12,487 nucleotides of DNA from Halovenus sp. (GCA_028274925.1 JAQCNR010000370.1:1-12487); one strand, 5' to 3'; positions 1-5,606 are shown, counted from the stretch's first letter. Made by a program: numbers and translations. The notes: generated by a model not told the origin, from the letters alone.

Positions 1-387
1 CTCGCGCTGGCTTCTGGCGCCACGTTCATCGCCCAGTCGTTCAGTTCGGACTCCAAACGACACGCCGAAATCGTCCAGAAGGCCGTCGAACACGACGGCT
101 TCGGTTTCGTCAACGTCTACTCGCCGTGCGTGACGTTCAACGACGTCGACACCTACGACTACTTCCGGGATTCGCTGGTCGATTTGAAAGAAGACGACCA
201 CGACCCAACCGACGGCGAAGAGGCCAAAGAGGTCATCCTCAGCGGCGACAAAGAGTATCAAGGCGTTATCTACCAGAACGAAAACAGCGTCCCATTCGAG
301 GAACAGCAAGGTATCGACGCGCCGATGAACACGGTGCCCGACGGCGCACCAGAAGGTGCGACGGACCTCGTCCGCGAGTTCTACTGA
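1..387 (+). CDS. korB: 2-oxoacid:ferredoxin oxidoreductase, beta subunit (3' end only)
   Basis: This is the C-terminal 128 residues of a gene that starts left of the window, read in frame 1 to a TGA at 385-387. The beta subunit carries thiamine diphosphate and, with the alpha subunit, oxidatively decarboxylates a 2-oxoacid to its acyl-CoA while reducing ferredoxin; it is cytoplasmic. The recognisable stretch is the SPCVTFN motif with the preceding FGFVNVY strand, typical of the KorB/PorB thiamine-binding fold, and the upstream ATFIAQSFSSD segment of the same domain. Haloarchaea use two such enzymes, for pyruvate and for 2-oxoglutarate; the motif fits the two-subunit KorAB type, but the substrate cannot be fixed from this fragment. 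The last 7 bases overlap the 3' end of truA on the other strand. A T-rich stretch follows at about 414-421, inside truA, and may serve for termination. Confidence 0.85.
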   Translation, partial: LALASGATFIAQSFSSDSKRHAEIVQKAVEHDGFGFVNVYSPCVTFNDVDTYDYFRDSLVDLKEDDHDPTDGEEAKEVILSGDKEYQGVIYQNENSVPFEEQQGIDAPMNTVPDGAPEGATDLVREFY

Positions 388-1196
388 GGCCCAGACCCGG
401 TGATTCCGTCGGCAATATTTTCAGCCACCTGCGCCCGGGTAGCATGTTCGTGCTGTCGTGATTTGAAAGACTGGTGAGCCGACGGCACAGCGTCTGTGTC
501 AGACTCGAAGGAGAGACCGGGATACTCGACAGCCTGCAACACGAGCGGATAGGGTGGAGCAGGCCCGACGCCCTCCGGGCCAGAAAGTGATTCGGCAGTG
601 AGTACGCGGTCGATGCGGTCCATGCCTACCTCGTCACGGGCCAGTTCGGCGACCAGCGAAACCAGCCGACGGACCAGTTGGCGCGGAAAGCCACCAGCCC
701 GAACGGTGAGTTTGAGCGTCGGTCCCTCGCCCGAGAGCGTCGCCGAGAGGTCCCGGCGCGTCCCGGTCTCGTCTGGCGTGAGGTTGTGAAAGTCGTGCTC
801 ACCAGAGAGTCGGTCGAGTGCCGCCTGAACAGCGGAGCGGTTAGCGTCGGGAGCGTGCAGGTAGTAGACGTACGTGCGGGCGCTGGCGTGATGGGTCGCG
901 TGGAACTCGTCGGGAGCGTCGGCACTCGCCCAGGCGTGAATGTCGTCGGGCAGTTCGCTCGTCAGCGCGGCGGGAGAGAGCCACTCAGGACACTCGAAAG
1001 CAACCGTCTGTGCGAGCGCCGAGACACCAGCGTCGGTCCGGCCAGCGGCGGCGTATCCGGGCGGCGTGTCCGCGTCAGCGAGCACATCGAGTGCCCGGAG
1101 CGCGTCGAGAATGGCGTCCTCGACAGTCGGGACGGCAGGCTGGCGCTGGAAGCCGTGATAGGGGCGGCCGTCGTAGGCGATTCGGAAGGCGCGCAC
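381..1196 (-). CDS. truA: tRNA pseudouridine synthase A (TruA)
   Basis: TruA converts uridines 38-40 in the anticodon arm of many tRNAs to pseudouridine. The 271-residue protein has the family hallmarks: N-terminal RIAYDGRPYHGFQRQP strand-loop (residues 5-20), then AGRTDAGVSA (51-60) with the catalytic aspartate D55. The C-terminal half carries the second domain, with FPRQLVRRLVSLV (about 170-182) contacting RNA in homologues. The start is a GTG at 1196; it gives the expected N-terminus and lies only 3 bases after the stop of the cupin gene, which suggests co-transcription. Its 3' end overlaps the oppositely oriented korB by 7 bases. The C-terminal tail (about 220-271) beyond the conserved domain is less typical. 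Family assignment is firm. Confidence 0.95.
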   Translation of the reverse strand: MRAFRIAYDGRPYHGFQRQPAVPTVEDAILDALRALDVLADADTPPGYAAAGRTDAGVSALAQTVAFECPEWLSPAALTSELPDDIHAWASADAPDEFHATHHASARTYVYYLHAPDANRSAVQAALDRLSGEHDFHNLTPDETGTRRDLSATLSGEGPTLKLTVRAGGFPRQLVRRLVSLVAELARDEVGMDRIDRVLTAESLSGPEGVGPAPPYPLVLQAVEYPGLSFESDTDAVPSAHQSFKSRQHEHATRAQVAENIADGITGSGPQ

Positions 1197-1199
1197 GGG

Positions 1200-1541
1200 T
1201 CAGGGGGTATCTGGGCTCCACGGCGGGTCGTCACGCGGTGGGCTGAAGACGTCGATTCCTTCGACGGGCATCTCCGAGCGGTTCTCGGCAGCGTGGGGCA
1301 CGTTCGACGGGATGACGAAGGACTCGCCGGGGTTGATGACGTGTGTCTCGCCGTCGATCAGGAAGGTGCCGTTTGCGACGTAGCCGGTCTGTTCGTGTTC
1401 GTGGCTGTGTTCTGGAACGGACGCGCCTGATTCGATGTGGAAATGCTGGAGACTCGTCCGCTCGCCCGACACGAGTTGTGTGAGATAGACACCGTCGACA
1501 ACTTCGACCGTCTCGCCGTCAGCAGGTGACATCGATTCCAT
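1200..1541 (-). CDS. single-domain cupin protein
   Basis: This is a small beta-barrel metal-binding protein of 113 residues. The first cupin motif is visible at 39-58: GASVPEHSHEHEQ then G58, with H45, H47 and probably Q51 in the position of the usual glutamate. The second motif is GESFVIPSNVPHAAEN at 72-87, with H83 as the last metal ligand. There is no other domain, so it belongs to the small stand-alone cupins whose substrates are mostly unknown; enzyme, sensor or sugar-binding roles are all possible. ATG at 1541 is the longest start; a second in-frame ATG at 1532 would remove three residues. It lies 48 bases after the TrmB-type regulator gene and 3 bases before truA, on the same strand. 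Upstream there is only a weak TATA-like box (near 1565-1570). Confidence 0.85.
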   Translation of the reverse strand: MESMSPADGETVEVVDGVYLTQLVSGERTSLQHFHIESGASVPEHSHEHEQTGYVANGTFLIDGETHVINPGESFVIPSNVPHAAENRSEMPVEGIDVFSPPRDDPPWSPDTP

Positions 1542-1589
1542 ATGCGCACAGACGGGGCCGAGACGTAAGTGCGTTCACTCCCCAGCAGA

Positions 1590-2396
1590 TTACGCGTCGT
1601 GTGGGTGGTCGAGATACTGTGAGAGCAGTCCGCGAAGAACGAGAACGAGACTGTTACTGGTGCCGTTTCCGCAGACCGCTCGCTCGCGAACCCCGCCGTC
1701 GGTGCGAGCGACCGTACTGGCGAGCAACCCCCCGTCGTCGACCAGCATAAGACGGCCGACCGAGAGATGGTTTGGCTGGCCATCTCGGGAGAGCCACTCG
1801 AAATCAGACTCGAATACGTATAGTTCAGCGGTCGACTCGTCGAGTCGGGCGCGAACCGACTCCGAGCCGGCACCGATGACGACATCGACGCCGCGATTGG
1901 CTGCCGAGCGGAGCCGCTCGTTGACGTCGCCTGCAACGGCTTGTTGGTCGCCAATTAGCAGCAGCACCTCCGTTTCGGCGCCGTCAATCAGCCGTTTCGT
2001 TCGGGCGGTGATTGTCTCGGTGCCGGAAAGCGACCAGACTTCTGGGTCCAGTTCGTTGCTGCCAGCGTCCGATTCCCGTCGGAGTTGCGTGAGCGACTGT
2101 TCGAGTCGCTCGATTCGACTCTGGTGGCGCTCTTCGAGTACTTCCAGCGCCTCAGCGACTGGAATGGCGCGGAATCGCTGCGGTGAAGAATGTTGAATCT
2201 CGACTAAACCGTCAGCTTCGAGCGAGCGGACTGCCTCGTAGACACGAGTCCGAGGGACGTCAATATGTTCGCTGACATCGCGGGCAGTGCCAGACGTGAT
2301 TTTCGTCAGTGAAACGAAGCACTTTGCTTCGTATTCTCGGAGCCCAAATTGTTCTAGCTCTTCGATAGCTTGGTTTTGTGAATTATTGTCAGACAT
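1590..2396 (-). CDS. TrmB-family transcriptional regulator
   Basis: This 268-residue protein has an N-terminal winged helix (about 10-80): EEL..FGLREYEAKCFVSLTK, TARDVSEHIDVPRTRVYEAV and the wing DGLVEIQHSSPQRFRAI. This is the standard TrmB/Pfam sugar-specific regulator HTH. A coiled-coil linker follows (about 81-110), then a phospholipase-D-like sensor domain (about 122-265). The family includes sugar-responsive repressors and activators; this ligand is unknown. I chose ATG at 2396 rather than the in-frame ATG at 2456 because the extra 20 residues are not family-like and their codons cover the promoter: a TATA-like TTTAATAAGG (complement of 2436-2445) lies upstream of 2396. A 7+7 inverted repeat at 2462-2487 is just upstream of that box and may be its operator. 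The gene heads a possible leftward unit with the cupin and truA. Confidence 0.88.
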   Translation of the reverse strand: MSDNNSQNQAIEELEQFGLREYEAKCFVSLTKITSGTARDVSEHIDVPRTRVYEAVRSLEADGLVEIQHSSPQRFRAIPVAEALEVLEERHQSRIERLEQSLTQLRRESDAGSNELDPEVWSLSGTETITARTKRLIDGAETEVLLLIGDQQAVAGDVNERLRSAANRGVDVVIGAGSESVRARLDESTAELYVFESDFEWLSRDGQPNHLSVGRLMLVDDGGLLASTVARTDGGVRERAVCGNGTSNSLVLVLRGLLSQYLDHPHDA

Positions 2397-2435
2397 GTCC
2401 CAACCACTCGACGTGAACACGTTTTTACGGTCCAC

Positions 2436-2445
2436 CCTTATTAAA
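2436..2445 (-). promoter_or_regulatory. TATA-like box of the TrmB-type regulator gene
   Basis: The complement reads TTTAATAAGG, close to the haloarchaeal TATA consensus. It would place transcription start near 2413-2418, giving a short leader before ATG 2396. A second T/A-rich stretch (complement GTAAAAAC, 2421-2428) lies about 25-30 bases upstream of the ATG and could instead drive a leaderless transcript. Confidence 0.5.
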
Positions 2446-2461
2446 TCTGAGTACAAAATTC

Positions 2462-2487
2462 AGTTGGTGATTCTCGGAGAACCAACT
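2462..2487. promoter_or_regulatory. inverted repeat upstream of trmB-type gene, candidate operator
   Basis: AGTTGGT (2462-2468) and ACCAACT (2481-2487) are perfect complements separated by 12 bases. Inside, TTCT (2471-2474) and AGAA (2478-2481) give further dyad symmetry in an alternative alignment. The element lies immediately upstream of the BRE/TATA region of the regulator gene, a usual place for activator or autoregulator binding in archaea. It does not match the published Halobacterium TrmB motif (TACT spaced from GAGTA). Confidence 0.45.
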
Positions 2488-2701
2488 CAGAGACACATAA
2501 TGTCACGAACGGAGATACTAGGTGGCTGAATTCCACCGCTGTGCGGGGTTTGTTATTATTACAATCACAAAGATTATGTCCGGACACGGCGTAAATTCAT
2601 CTGGCCTCTGGGATGCATTGTCCCAACCACTGCATACTCGGGGGCCATTTCTCAACGAGCAGAGGGAAACCATCTTAATGCAGGCGAGTGTACACCAACG
2701 T
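2488..2701. other. gene-free intergenic stretch with AT-rich promoter-like DNA
   Basis: Together with 2397-2487 this makes about 305 bases without a convincing gene between the leftward regulator and the rightward DUF5808 gene. It contains an unusually AT-rich block (about 2550-2577, including GTTATTATTA at 2552-2561), the perfect 8-base palindrome GTCCGGAC at 2578-2585, and a TATA-like CTTAATG at 2674-2680 about 25 bases before ATG 2702. The reading frame of the DUF5808 gene stays open back to 2522, but the predicted residues look unlike a haloarchaeal protein. Confidence 0.5.
2674..2680 (+). promoter_or_regulatory. TATA-like box for the DUF5808 gene
   Basis: CTTAATG is centred about 25 bases before ATG 2702, the spacing expected for a leaderless haloarchaeal transcript. 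This supports the 2702 start over upstream in-frame ATGs. Confidence 0.5.
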
Positions 2702-2983
2702 ATGTCAGACCAACCCGCCTCGGGCGAACTGTTCGGTATTCCGTATAACTTCGAGAAGCCCAGCCTCCGGGGGCTTCTCTCGTCGTACTGGCAACCCGGT
2801 GAAGAGATGCTCGTTAAAAAAGAGTTCGGCGTGGGTTACACGCTGAATCTGGCGAACTGGCGGTCGTGGATTGTGGTCGCGGTTATCGGCGCGCTGCTCT
2901 ATCAGGAACGCTCGGGCGAGGACGACGAAGACGTCGAAACGGAGGACGACGAGGACGAACCGGTCGAAGTCGTCGTCGACTAA
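2702..2983 (+). CDS. DUF5808-type small membrane protein
   Basis: This 93-residue protein begins FGIPYNFEKPS (11-21) and continues EEMLVKKEFGVGYTLNLANWRSW (34-56), the pattern I associate with DUF5808. It has one hydrophobic segment (about 55-67, WIVVAVIGALLY) and a very acidic tail (72-93). The biochemical role of the family is unknown; a single-pass or membrane-associated protein is likely, with the acidic tail probably cytoplasmic. ATG 2702 is preferred because the TATA-like box ends about 22 bases upstream and the family N-terminus starts here; in-frame ATGs at 2576 and 2522 would add residues without family likeness. The ham1-type gene follows after 37 bases on the same strand, though a TGTTTTGC at about 2990-2997 could give that gene its own promoter. 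Confidence 0.75.
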   Translation: MSDQPASGELFGIPYNFEKPSLRGLLSSYWQPGEEMLVKKEFGVGYTLNLANWRSWIVVAVIGALLYQERSGEDDEDVETEDDEDEPVEVVVD

Positions 2984-3020
2984 ACGGGGCTGTTTTGCCC
3001 GTCGAACCCCGACGGCAGGT

Positions 3021-3668
3021 ATGATCAATTTTGTGACGACCAACCCGGGGAAAGTCGCCGAGGCCCGGGAGTATCTCGGCGAGCCGGTCGAGCAGTTCGA
3101 GTTCGACTATCCGGAACGCCAAGCCACGGATTTGGCGACTGTTGCCGCCCACGGCGCCCGTGCAGCCTACCGCCACGTCGGCGAGCCAGTGATTGTCGAC
3201 GACTCCGGGCTGACCATCGACGCGCTCGGTGGCTTCCCAGGGCCGTACTCCTCGTACGTCGAGGACAAACTGGGCATCGAGCGCGTCTGGGAACTCGCAC
3301 GCGCTGAAGACGACCAGAGTGGTGCCTTTCGTGCTGTAATGGCCTACTGCGACGGCGAGAGTTTTGAAGCAACACCAGAGCCGGTCGATACCGACCGCCG
3401 CGGGCAGGATATCGCCGCCGACGAGCGCGGCGAGGCGACGACTGACGAACAGGTCGACGACGAGGCGATTCCGGTGCGACTGTTTGAGGGTGTTGCGCCC
3501 GGAACCATCGTCGCCCCGCGCGGCGACGGCGGCTTCGGCTTCGACCCGATTTTCGAGTACGACGGCCAGACCTACGCCGAGATGAGCACCGAGGAGAAAA
3601 ACGCTATCAGCCACCGCGGCCGTGCGCTGGCAAAGTTCGCAGAGTGGTACGGCTCCGCCGACAGATGA
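3021..3668 (+). CDS. XTP/dITP pyrophosphatase (Ham1/RdgB family)
   Basis: This is a house-cleaning enzyme that hydrolyses dITP, ITP and XTP to monophosphates and pyrophosphate, keeping deaminated purines out of nucleic acids. The 215-residue protein shows all family blocks: FVTTNPGKVAEA (4-15), the metal-binding DDSGL (60-64), GFPGPYSSYV (71-80), GFGFDPIF (171-178) and the base-recognition ISHRGRALAKF (196-206). ATG 3021 gives the correct N-terminus; the frame stays open upstream to 2871, but that part is antisense-like and overlaps the preceding gene. An acidic insertion at about 118-152 separates the CDGESFEA strand from VRLFEGVAPGTI, where bacterial enzymes connect the two directly. It may be a haloadaptive loop, as the catalytic blocks are intact. 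The gene probably shares transcription with the DUF5808 gene. Confidence 0.93.
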   Translation: MINFVTTNPGKVAEAREYLGEPVEQFEFDYPERQATDLATVAAHGARAAYRHVGEPVIVDDSGLTIDALGGFPGPYSSYVEDKLGIERVWELARAEDDQSGAFRAVMAYCDGESFEATPEPVDTDRRGQDIAADERGEATTDEQVDDEAIPVRLFEGVAPGTIVAPRGDGGFGFDPIFEYDGQTYAEMSTEEKNAISHRGRALAKFAEWYGSADR

Positions 3669-3736
3669 GACAGTAGCGGCTCGCGATGTTGCGACCGACG
3701 TGGGACGCAGACGCGACATACTCGTCGAGAAGAATC

Positions 3737-3745
3737 GTTTTAGTA
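3737..3745 (+). promoter_or_regulatory. TATA-like box for the gene at 3768
   Basis: GTTTTAGTA is centred about 27 bases before ATG 3768, as expected for a leaderless transcript. Confidence 0.55.
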
Positions 3746-3767
3746 CATGTCGCACAAGGCATAACCA

Positions 3768-4103
3768 ATGGCAGAAGGCTCCGAGACAGCGGGGAGTATG
3801 CTGGCGAGTCTCTACTACATCTCGGTGCTCGCCGCGCTGTTGGTGATGCTGCTCGCAGCCGTCACTGCGGTGAGCAGTCCGATAGCCAAGCTATCCTTTC
3901 TCGCGCTACTGGGCACGCTAATCGTTGCACTGGTGGTTGGCCTCTGGCGGACGACGACCGGCAGTCACACCAGCACGGGAACTGGAACGGCCGAAGACAT
4001 CACCTACGACCCGTTCTCACACCCGGGTGACGCAGCCAAACACAGCTGGCGAAAAGCGATTCGCAGTGTCCGGCAGCAATCCGACGATGACGAGGACGAG
4101 TAA
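3768..4103 (+). CDS. small two-helix membrane protein, unknown function
   Basis: I do not recognise a named family in these 111 residues. A short polar N-terminus is followed by two hydrophobic helices, about residues 13-36 (SLYYISVLAALLVMLLAAV) and 40-60 (AKLSFLALLGTLIVALVVGL). A Thr/Ser/Gly-rich linker (62-75), a short motif DITYDPFSHPGDAAKHSWRK (77-96) and a terminal acidic stretch DDDEDE follow. The DPFSHPG-to-SWRKAIR part looks like a conserved cytoplasmic segment. It is probably an integral membrane protein with both termini on the same side. It is 99 bases after the ham1-type gene with its own TATA-like box, so it is likely transcribed separately. It converges on the PIN gene with 33 bases between the stops. 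Confidence 0.75.
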   Translation: MAEGSETAGSMLASLYYISVLAALLVMLLAAVTAVSSPIAKLSFLALLGTLIVALVVGLWRTTTGSHTSTGTGTAEDITYDPFSHPGDAAKHSWRKAIRSVRQQSDDDEDE

Positions 4104-4136
4104 CTGGCCTAGTCCTGACCGTCGCTGCCGACGTGC

Positions 4137-4601
4137 TCAATACTCGCAGTCCGGCCCGGGATAGGACTCGTCGTAGAGACTTTCGTACAGACTTTCGGGG
4201 TCGAACAGCCGTGCGAAAGCGTCCGGTGAGCGAATACTGACAGTCATATGTGGTTGCAGTGAGCGGTTGGTCGACGCGCTCGCGAGGCTGTCGTCGAAGG
4301 TCAGTACGTGTCCGGCCTCACCGCGGTAGGCCGAGGCCAGTGCCGGATGGTCACCGTCGGGGTGTGACACGTCGACACGCTCTTGTGTAATCCGGTCACG
4401 CCACGCCGACGCGAGGTCATCGTCAGCGAGGTCGGAGATAACTGCCGTCGCGTCCGCGAGCAGCGCGTCGCTGGCGACGAAGTCGAGCCAACTGTGACTG
4501 CGGATGTGGTCGAGTGCCGCACGCGCTGGCCCACCGACGAGCAGGTCCGCCGTCAAGACATCTGCGTCGGCGACGACCCGGGTCGACGCGGCCTCACCCA
4601 T
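4137..4601 (-). CDS. PIN-domain-like protein (putative RNase), second gene of an overlapping pair
   Basis: This 154-residue protein resembles PIN nucleases. VVADADVLTADLLVGGPARAALD (9-31) carries the first acidic position (D12, D14), the middle helices contain further acidic residues, and HPDGDHPALASAYRGEAGHVLTFDD (80-104) supplies D84 and D103/D104, as in the third and fourth PIN acids. PIN domains coordinate metal ions and cut RNA; many are toxins of VapBC modules, others act in RNA processing. The C-terminal tail (135-154) has an ESLYESLYDESY repeat and ends after a cysteine. Its ATG at 4601 lies inside a 34-codon gene on the same strand, with an 8-base overlap, so translation is probably coupled. 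The family match is by pattern only; a PIN-like fold lacking activity is also possible. Confidence 0.7.
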   Translation of the reverse strand: MGEAASTRVVADADVLTADLLVGGPARAALDHIRSHSWLDFVASDALLADATAVISDLADDDLASAWRDRITQERVDVSHPDGDHPALASAYRGEAGHVLTFDDSLASASTNRSLQPHMTVSIRSPDAFARLFDPESLYESLYDESYPGPDCEY

Positions 4602-4698
4602 CGTCTCGTCTGGCCTGCAGTGCGGTCTGAATCTGGTCGGTCGTCACCTCGTAGGACTGTGCGCGCTCGAACAGTTCTCCCCAGGTCAGGTCGGACAT
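4594..4698 (-). CDS. 34-residue protein overlapping the PIN gene, possible antitoxin or partner
   Basis: A short reading frame starts at ATG 4698 (complement of CAT at 4696-4698) and ends with TGA at 4594-4596, 8 bases inside the PIN gene. The peptide starts MSDLTWGELFERA, continues SYEVTTDQIQTALQ and ends ARRDDG. Its two predicted amphipathic helices (about 4-15 and 20-31) resemble a small DNA-binding or dimerisation unit. Support for it being real comes from four points: typical haloarchaeal MSD start, coding-like codon use throughout, stop/start overlap with the PIN gene, and a T-rich TATA-like box (complement GCCTTTTCTT, 4721-4730) centred 27 bases upstream. By analogy with VapBC pairs, an antitoxin-like role is a reasonable inference, but I recognise no family, and it is shorter than most antitoxins. 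Confidence 0.6.
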   Translation of the reverse strand: MSDLTWGELFERAQSYEVTTDQIQTALQARRDDG

Positions 4699-4720
4699 AC
4701 CACGGCTACGTGAACCGGCG

Positions 4721-4730
4721 AAGAAAAGGC
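4721..4730 (-). promoter_or_regulatory. TATA-like box of the 34-codon gene and PIN gene
   Basis: The complement reads GCCTTTTCTT, centred about 27 bases upstream of ATG 4698. This is the leaderless spacing, although the match to the TATA consensus is moderate. Confidence 0.4.
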
Positions 4731-4736
4731 GTCGGT

Positions 4737-4760
4737 CCCGTCAGACGGGTGTCTGACGGG
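4737..4760. promoter_or_regulatory. perfect 10+10 inverted repeat, candidate operator
   Basis: CCCGTCAGAC (4737-4746) and GTCTGACGGG (4751-4760) are perfect complements around a 4-base centre (GGGT). The repeat sits between two oppositely directed TATA-like boxes, at 4721-4730 (leftward) and 4763-4769 (rightward), and touches the BRE position of the rightward one. No gene ends just before it on the plus strand, so a terminator role is less likely than regulator binding, although a hairpin in a read-through RNA is possible. Confidence 0.55.
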
Positions 4761-4762
4761 TG

Positions 4763-4769
4763 TTTATTT
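4763..4769 (+). promoter_or_regulatory. TATA-like box facing right, for the candidate small RNA
   Basis: TTTATTT is a good TATA-like element with no annotated gene to its right on the plus strand. It predicts transcription start near 4790-4793, where the terminal stem of the candidate RNA begins. Confidence 0.4.
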
Positions 4770-4789
4770 GCATCGGTAGAGAGCAGTCA

Positions 4790-4880
4790 GATGGGCGCGT
4801 GTCCAGAAGCTTGTGCCCACAGCTCCCATCCTTCAATGGCGCCCTGCTTTGCAGGTGGTTGCCACGCGCCCCCGTTTTCT
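4790..4880 (+). ncRNA. candidate structured small RNA
   Basis: A 9-base-pair terminal stem can form between GGGCGCGTG (4793-4801) and CACGCGCCC (4863-4871). Inside it, three short hairpins are possible: AGC.TGT with ACAGCT (4808-4824, one bulge), CCAT with ATGG (4826-4839) and CCTGC with GCAGG (4843-4855). A T-rich CCGTTTTCT (4872-4880) follows the stem and could end transcription. A TATA-like box at 4763-4769 lies about 26 bases before the stem. The outline is cloverleaf-like, but there is no tRNA T-loop or D-loop consensus, so it is not a tRNA. G+C-rich DNA folds easily, so this is a candidate only. An alternative is a peptide from ATG 4791, but that frame runs on antisense into the RCK gene. 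Confidence 0.35.
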
Positions 4881-4882
4881 AC

Positions 4883-5551
4883 TCAGCCAGCGACTGCTTC
4901 GCCACGCAAGCGCTCGCGCACCTCGGTCAGGAACTCCGGGTCGGTCAGAATCGCAACTGAGTCGCCGGCCTCGATTCTGGTTCGTGGCAACGGAACTGTC
5001 ATCGACTCGTTCGCCCGGCCATGTGCATAGATTTGCGTCTCGCCCGGGAGTTCGACATCGACAACGCGCTGGCCAATCACCGGCGCGCCCGCAGGAATCT
5101 CGACACTTGCAATGGACAGTTCCTCCGTGAGGTCGGCAATCACGTCGAAGTCCCCGCCAAGAAGTGCCGTTTTCGCGCCGACCGCACCGAGTCGCTCGGG
5201 GTAGATGATTTCGTCGACGCTGTCGGCGTACTTCTCGTACAGTTCGTCGCTGAAGTCCTCGTTGACGCGCAGGACGGTCCGACAGCCATGGGCGTCGCCG
5301 ACGACGCAGGCGAGGAAGTTGGTGTTGAGGTCACCCGTCAGCGCGCCGATGGCGTCGGCGTCGTCCAGTCCGGCCTCTTCGAGTACTGCCTCTGTCGACC
5401 CGTCGCCGGCGATGACCTCGAACCCGTCGTCGCGGGCGCGTTCGACCCGCTCGGGGTCCTGTTCGACGACAACGACCGTGTGCCCCTCCCCCCGGAGTGT
5501 CTGGGCCGTCCGCATTCCAACCCGGCCAAAGCCCACGATAACGAATTTCAT
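4883..5551 (-). CDS. stand-alone RCK (TrkA-N/TrkA-C) regulatory protein
   Basis: These 222 residues hold a TrkA-N (RCK_N) Rossmann domain (1-130) and a TrkA-C (RCK_C) domain (about 138-216). The nucleotide-binding loop is GFGRVG (8-13), with an acidic residue closing the second strand (VVVVEQD, 26-32) that would bind the ribose of NAD(H) or a similar ligand. VIAGDGST (47-53) and the IIYPERLGA (115-123) signature are typical of TrkA-N. Such proteins gate potassium channels or transporters from the cytoplasm according to nucleotide or ion state. No channel subunit is encoded within the window, so the partner is elsewhere. I chose ATG 5551 since it begins directly with the KFVIVGFGRVG strand; the in-frame start at 5674 adds residues that overlap the DUF1405 gene. 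A weak TATA-like stretch (complement AATGTTTTG, about 5576-5584) supports this start. Confidence 0.88.
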   Translation of the reverse strand: MKFVIVGFGRVGMRTAQTLRGEGHTVVVVEQDPERVERARDDGFEVIAGDGSTEAVLEEAGLDDADAIGALTGDLNTNFLACVVGDAHGCRTVLRVNEDFSDELYEKYADSVDEIIYPERLGAVGAKTALLGGDFDVIADLTEELSIASVEIPAGAPVIGQRVVDVELPGETQIYAHGRANESMTVPLPRTRIEAGDSVAILTDPEFLTEVRERLRGEAVAG

Positions 5552-5606
5552 GTGTTCACATACACCATCGTCTGTCAAAACATTATCCCCGGTGACAGGA
5601 CACTGG

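Noticed and set aside
678..1430. Long plus-strand open frame (250 codons) across truA and the cupin gene.
   Set aside because: It is antisense to two genes with clear family motifs; long antisense frames are common in G+C-rich haloarchaeal DNA.
2413..2420. GTGAACAC shared by the promoter of the TrmB-type gene and the start of the RCK gene (5552-5559, other strand).
   Set aside because: An 8-base match twice in 12.5 kb is close to chance expectation.
2518..2673. Minus-strand frame of about 51 codons in the intergenic region.
   Set aside because: The residues are not acidic, its codon use is poor and it has no promoter or ribosome binding site; it looks like chance.
2883..3755. Minus-strand 290-codon frame opposite the Ham1-type gene.
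   Set aside because: It is antisense to a gene with all catalytic motifs, and its own sequence is rich in Arg and Val without any family pattern.
4177..4198. Short direct repeat AGACTTTCG twice near the end of the PIN gene.
   Set aside because: It is explained by the coding repeat ESLYESLY; too short to be a recombination or CRISPR-like repeat.
4790..4880. Possible tRNA from the cloverleaf-like outline.
   Set aside because: There is no GTTCRA-type T-loop, no D-loop consensus, a 9-bp closing stem and wrong spacing between arms.
4791..5030. Plus-strand frame from ATG 4791 with four cysteines near its start (CPEAC and later), resembling a small zinc-finger protein.
   Set aside because: It has leaderless-type spacing from the TATA-like box, but beyond about 30 residues it runs antisense through the conserved RCK gene with no stop until 5030, and the later residues look non-coding. 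It is kept only as an alternative to the candidate RNA.
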